Shown in pieces: positions 61,167 through 64,000 of a stretch of DNA of 64,000 bases (the stretch's first letter is position 1; each line of letters opens with the position of its first letter). This DNA comes from Dellaglioa kimchii (GTDB taxonomy: Bacteria; Bacillota; Bacilli; Lactobacillales; Lactobacillaceae). The translations under genes and the position numbers were made by a program. The stretch is from positions 496,001 through 560,000 of the forward strand of contig NZ_CP170736.1 of NCBI RefSeq assembly GCF_046115505.1, read 5' to 3'. Under the pieces are notes generated by a model. That model was not told the origin of the DNA. It searched no databases and was given only the letters and a program-made list of their open reading frames with translations.

Positions 61167-62036
61167 CTAAATTTTCTTATCATCTGGTCCATTATTTTTA
61201 GAATTTTGGGAAGCAATAATATACTGTTCAATCAAAGCGACAATTTGTTTATTTTGTGGCAAATCAGAATGTTCCGATTCATTTCCTGTGACAGTTATTT
61301 CTGTATAGGATTTCGCTTGATTTTGATAAATATACTTCCCGGCATTAACACTTTGATACGGAACAATTCCATCATTATTGTAATTCTCTGTTCCAGCAAT
61401 GGAGTACAGCACTAAGTTAGTTGGAATTTTTTTTCGGTTCTTTACAAAATCCGCTAACATCTGTGTTCTCGTACTCTGATTAGTTTCTTCACCATTATAT
61501 GGTGAACCTATCGTCATTAACGTATTAATTGAGGCCGCTTTATCATCAAAATATTCTTCTAAAAATGTCGTATAAATAAGACCTCCGTTAGAGTGCCCGA
61601 TACCATTAAATTGATTAAATTTATACTTATCAGCAAGATACGTAAACGCTATATCAAACCATTTAGCTTGTTTTTTTATACTATTATAGCCATTCGAATT
61701 ATCTTCAAACCCAACAACTATAAAAGGTTGCATATCCCGTTTAGCTATTTTACCAGTAATTTTAAGTTTTCCAGTTTTCTGAACCGTTATCTTCAACAAA
61801 CTATGTGTTCGATTTGTTGAAGTATTTAAAACATCAATCAATTCATCAAATCGATTTTGAGTTGCACTACTTCCTGGTATTAAAATAACAGGATTTAGCT
61901 TTGAATTATGAATAATTCGGCTAGTTTTAACTTTTTTATTGTTCCATGTATTTGCCGGTATGATAACGGCTAAAAAACAAGCTAAGATAGCTATCCAAAT
62001 AAACACGTATTTAACTATTTTTCGTTTGTTTTTCAT
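61167..62036 (-). CDS. Alpha/beta hydrolase, DUF915 family, secreted or membrane-anchored
   Basis: The 289-residue protein has an N-terminal signal/anchor helix (about residues 9-28). The hydrolase part has PVILIPGSSATQNRF near residue 48 (oxyanion strand), the nucleophile Ser in NGIGHSNGGLIY near residue 145, the acid in YNNDGIVPYQS near residue 222, and the catalytic His in EHSDLPQN near residue 258. DUF915 enzymes of lactobacilli are cell-surface hydrolases of unknown substrate. Its start overlaps the EIIC gene by 26 bases, so the two are translationally coupled. Confidence 0.85.
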   Translation of the reverse strand: MKNKRKIVKYVFIWIAILACFLAVIIPANTWNNKKVKTSRIIHNSKLNPVILIPGSSATQNRFDELIDVLNTSTNRTHSLLKITVQKTGKLKITGKIAKRDMQPFIVVGFEDNSNGYNSIKKQAKWFDIAFTYLADKYKFNQFNGIGHSNGGLIYTTFLEEYFDDKAASINTLMTIGSPYNGEETNQSTRTQMLADFVKNRKKIPTNLVLYSIAGTENYNNDGIVPYQSVNAGKYIYQNQAKSYTEITVTGNESEHSDLPQNKQIVALIEQYIIASQNSKNNGPDDKKI

Positions 62037-63345
62037 TTAGCTTACCTCCATCAATATTCATTGCCTTATTATTTAATTTTACAAACGGTATATAAATTAA
62101 AACTGTAATAATAAGCACAATTCCTGATACAACTAATGTACTCCAATATCCATCAGTTCCTAAAAATGCCATCAATGGTGCTGGAGTTGTTTCAGGCAAG
62201 CTGTAAACTGCTGGAGGTATCCACTTAAAGTAAATACAGAAGTACCCAATCACCATTGAAACGATGGGTGATAAGATAAACGGAACCATTAAAATAGGAT
62301 TTAAAATAATTGGCAAACCAAACATCAATGGAAAATTAATATTCACAAAACTTGGAATAATTGATATTTTTGCTATTTTACGACTATTTTTATTTTTAGA
62401 CATTATCAATATCGCTATAATTAAAGATAAGGTCATTCCTGTTCCACCAAAGCTACCAAAACTATCATAAATTGTATGTATAGAAATAGGATAAGGTACA
62501 CCGAATGACGTGCCATGTTTTAACGCATAACTTAAGTTGCTAACAACCGAAGTATCATCTAAGCCGCCTTGTGCAATTCCCAAAGAACCCGAAATTCCTA
62601 TACCTGATAAAATAGTGTTGAAAAAGGATAAAAATAGAATAGTTATAATTAAATGCTTTGATTTAACTTCTGTTAATCTAAACATAGAATATAAAAGACC
62701 ATTCACACCAATTTGATTAACCAATGAAACTAACATGACTAGTCCAATTAAAATCCCTAATATTATCACTATAGGTAGCAGACTCTCTAAACCACGAGAA
62801 ATAAATGTATATTGATCTGCTTTTTCTTGTTTATTTTTAGGTGAAAACCATTTAAAGATATATCCTACAAAGACCCCCAAAATTAGTGAGATAAAAATTC
62901 CTTTAGCACCTAACTCTTGAATCATGAATGTCCCCTGATCACTATCAGGATTTAAACTTGATAAATTATAATTCAAAATAAGCATTCCGACCGCCCCAGT
63001 GAATCCTGCAATTTGTTCATCTTTTTTAAAGGACCGTGTCATGTATTTTGCACTCAAAAAAGCTGTCATTACTGCGATAAAACTCATTGTAACTGTATTA
63101 ATAATTTCGAATATATTTGTTATGATTTTTTCATAAGGTAACCATGATGAAATATTATATACTTGATTAAAGAACCCTTGTTCTGATAAAACGCTAGAAC
63201 TAAGCGCCATACTAAAACTTCCAATAATAATAAATGGTAAGATAATTGCAAATGTTTTTTCAATTGCTTGATAAACAAAAGTTTTTTTAAAACGTAGATC
63301 AACTCTTAACAATTTTTGCGAAAACGTCACCCATAGTTTTTGCAT
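62011..63345 (-). CDS. PTS EIIC component, lactose/cellobiose family (lone)
   Basis: The 444-residue protein has about ten hydrophobic segments and the EIIC landmarks of the lactose/cellobiose/chitobiose group: FAIILPFIIIGSFSMAL near residue 33, the SIHTIYDSFGSFGGTG loop near residue 290, and PLMFGLPIILNPILMVPFI near residue 340 with the conserved Asn-Pro. No EIIA or EIIB gene is beside it; instead it overlaps a DUF915 hydrolase gene. RBS AAGGGGG 7 bases before ATG. Substrate unknown; partner domains would have to come from another locus. Confidence 0.88.
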   Translation of the reverse strand: MQKLWVTFSQKLLRVDLRFKKTFVYQAIEKTFAIILPFIIIGSFSMALSSSVLSEQGFFNQVYNISSWLPYEKIITNIFEIINTVTMSFIAVMTAFLSAKYMTRSFKKDEQIAGFTGAVGMLILNYNLSSLNPDSDQGTFMIQELGAKGIFISLILGVFVGYIFKWFSPKNKQEKADQYTFISRGLESLLPIVIILGILIGLVMLVSLVNQIGVNGLLYSMFRLTEVKSKHLIITILFLSFFNTILSGIGISGSLGIAQGGLDDTSVVSNLSYALKHGTSFGVPYPISIHTIYDSFGSFGGTGMTLSLIIAILIMSKNKNSRKIAKISIIPSFVNINFPLMFGLPIILNPILMVPFILSPIVSMVIGYFCIYFKWIPPAVYSLPETTPAPLMAFLGTDGYWSTLVVSGIVLIITVLIYIPFVKLNNKAMNIDGGKLNEKQTKNS

Positions 63346-63370
63346 TGAATAACCCCCTTATCTATTTTTT

Positions 63371-63399
63371 ATTATAAACCAATAGTAACCCAACGACAA
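63371..63399 (-). promoter_or_regulatory. Promoter of the EIIC-hydrolase operon
   Basis: On the minus strand the -35 TTGTCG (63394-63399) and -10 TATAAT (63371-63376) are 17 bases apart, 25 bases before the EIIC start. The repeat elements begin 22 bases upstream of the -35. Confidence 0.6.
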
Positions 63400-63420
63400 A
63401 ATGTTAATTATAAACTTTGA

Positions 63421-63480
63421 GGGTCTACACTTTTTAGTGTTGGTGAAATAAAATTCATCAACACTAGTTTTCTATTCTGA
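63421..63480 (+). repeat. IS-end-like hairpin element 1
   Basis: It begins GGGTCTACA, then 8 bases, then TGTTGGTGA, the same pattern and spacing as element 2. A hairpin follows: TAGTGTTGGTGAA pairs with TTCATCAACACTA (one G-U) around a 6-base loop, 63435-63466. A TAGACCC end is not present, so this copy looks incomplete. Confidence 0.6.
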
Positions 63481-63492
63481 AAACAAAAAAGG

Positions 63493-63558
63493 GGGTCTAC
63501 AATATCTGTTGTTGGTGATAGTGTAAAAACTATTACTAATGACAGATATTCTAGACCC
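63493..63558 (+). repeat. IS-end-like hairpin element 2 (66 bases, complete inverted repeat)
   Basis: GGGTCTA, AATATCTGT and TTGGTGATAGT pair in order with ACTATTACTAA, ACAGATATT and TAGACCC, broken only by one 1x1 and one 2x2 mismatch, with a 6-base loop. The innermost helix contains G-U pairs only if the plus strand is the RNA. The terminal sequence looks like both ends of a small insertion element joined, perhaps ISL3-like; no transposase is present. Confidence 0.65.
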
Positions 63559-63559
63559 A

Positions 63560-63600
63560 ATAAAATAAGCCTAACTCAACTAAGAGATAGGCTTTCGTTT
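63560..63600 (-). terminator. Terminator of the right-edge membrane protein gene
   Basis: On the minus strand AAGCCTA-t-CTC pairs with GAG-t-TAGGCTT, followed by ATTTTATT. Confidence 0.65.
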
Positions 63601-63614
63601 ATTAGGTAACAAAT

Positions 63615-64000
63615 TTAATCTGTGCTTTTGATTATAAGCAAAAGCCCCAATGTAATTCCCCATTCTATTAATAATATAATGATCAATTCCCACAAAGAAA
63701 TTATGGTTAATAATAAAAATGTACCTGGGAGGGAAAGTACTAAAATACTTACTGTACTAATAAAAAAATATTTCCAAAAACGTTTTAAATATCTATTAGG
63801 CATTATAGCTAGGATTATTAACAATAAAAATGTTAATAATCCCATGACCACTGCCAAATCGTCCCATAATGTGCCTCCAAAATAATATGAAAATGGCGCT
63901 AATTTTCCATGTATTACTATACTTGGATAAATGAGACCACCATAACATAATCCACTAAAAAGAAGTAGTCCCCGAAGTATCCATCCGCTTGCTTCTTTAA
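63615..64000 (-). CDS. Membrane protein of unknown function, cut by the right edge
   Basis: The frame ending at 63615 stays open to the window edge, giving at least 127 residues and no start. The sequence has about four hydrophobic segments: LRGLLLFSGLCYGGLIYPS, then, after a short polar loop with YYFGGTLWDDL, VVMGLLTFLLLIILAIMP, then two C-terminal helices (FFISTVSILVLSLPGTFLL and IIILLIEWGITLGLLLII). An ATG-begun shorter frame (63857) would cut the first segments and lacks a good RBS, so the longer partial reading is preferred. No family is recognised. Confidence 0.6.
   Translation of the reverse strand, partial: KEASGWILRGLLLFSGLCYGGLIYPSIVIHGKLAPFSYYFGGTLWDDLAVVMGLLTFLLLIILAIMPNRYLKRFWKYFFISTVSILVLSLPGTFLLLTIISLWELIIILLIEWGITLGLLLIIKSTD

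Noticed and set aside
61031..61231. Small minus-strand ORF after the DUF915 hydrolase
   Set aside because: It overlaps the end of the hydrolase gene by 65 bases, has no RBS and no recognisable family. The hydrolase has a complete triad, so this is not a frameshifted C-terminus either.

Overview
The window is a 64 kb piece of an AT-rich Gram-positive chromosome, most likely a lactic acid bacterium of the family Lactobacillaceae (this is inference). The support is the gene set and order: fhs-lspA-rluD-pyr, purEK/B/CSQLFMNHD, dinG-ypmB-asnS-dnaD, gpsB-rnpB-rlmL, a mevalonate cluster, EbsA and GpsB, a XerS-type recombinase, and frequent TTG starts. A closer placement cannot be made from sequence alone. 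There is no prophage, CRISPR array, rRNA or tRNA. The content is mostly core metabolism.

Layout. 1-4 kb: the 3' end of a family II pyrophosphatase gene, an HD phosphohydrolase, xerS, a 640-bp gene-free stretch full of inverted repeats, and a marR-degV pair. 4-5.8 kb: rqcH. 5.8-15.8 kb (minus): a pyrimidine operon pyrR-uraA-pyrB-pyrC-carA-carB-pyrF-pyrE that lacks pyrD, with two PyrR-type RNA attenuators. 15.7-18.8 kb: fhs-lspA-rluD. 18.9 kb: a cold shock gene. 19.2-32.1 kb (minus): the complete IMP pathway in two transcription units, purEKB and purCSQLFMNHD, each preceded by a PurBox-like site at the same distance from its promoter. 32.2-36.1 kb: ebsA, a nitroreductase, an rRNA methyltransferase, RNase P RNA, gpsB and ypsA. 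36.2-44.8 kb: recU-pbp1A facing dnaD-asnS-ypmB-dinG. 44.9-49 kb: the mevalonate operon mvk-mvaD-pmk-fni. 49-64 kb: accessory functions, including an orphan MacB-like permease, a MIP18 protein, a HAD phosphatase, a tautomerase, YitT, a C69 dipeptidase with an amino-acid permease, a HesB-like protein, a degenerate RNase J-like protein, a Bcr/CflA-type MFS pump, a PerR-like regulator divergent from two VIT-family transporters, a DUF915-type hydrolase with a lone PTS EIIC, two IS-end-like hairpins, and a membrane protein cut by the right edge.

How the parts work together: formate-THF ligase supplies the formyl groups used by PurN and PurH. The pur operons make IMP and the pyr operon makes UMP from PRPP, glutamine and aspartate. 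The mevalonate cluster makes IPP/DMAPP for undecaprenyl phosphate, which the PBP1A/GpsB wall machinery depends on. The least explained parts are the inverted repeats upstream of xerS, the paired GGGTCTACA-N8-TGTTGGTGA elements near 63.5 kb, the metal-ligand-less beta-lactamase-fold protein, and the orphan permease and EIIC genes. No clearly new multi-gene system was found.
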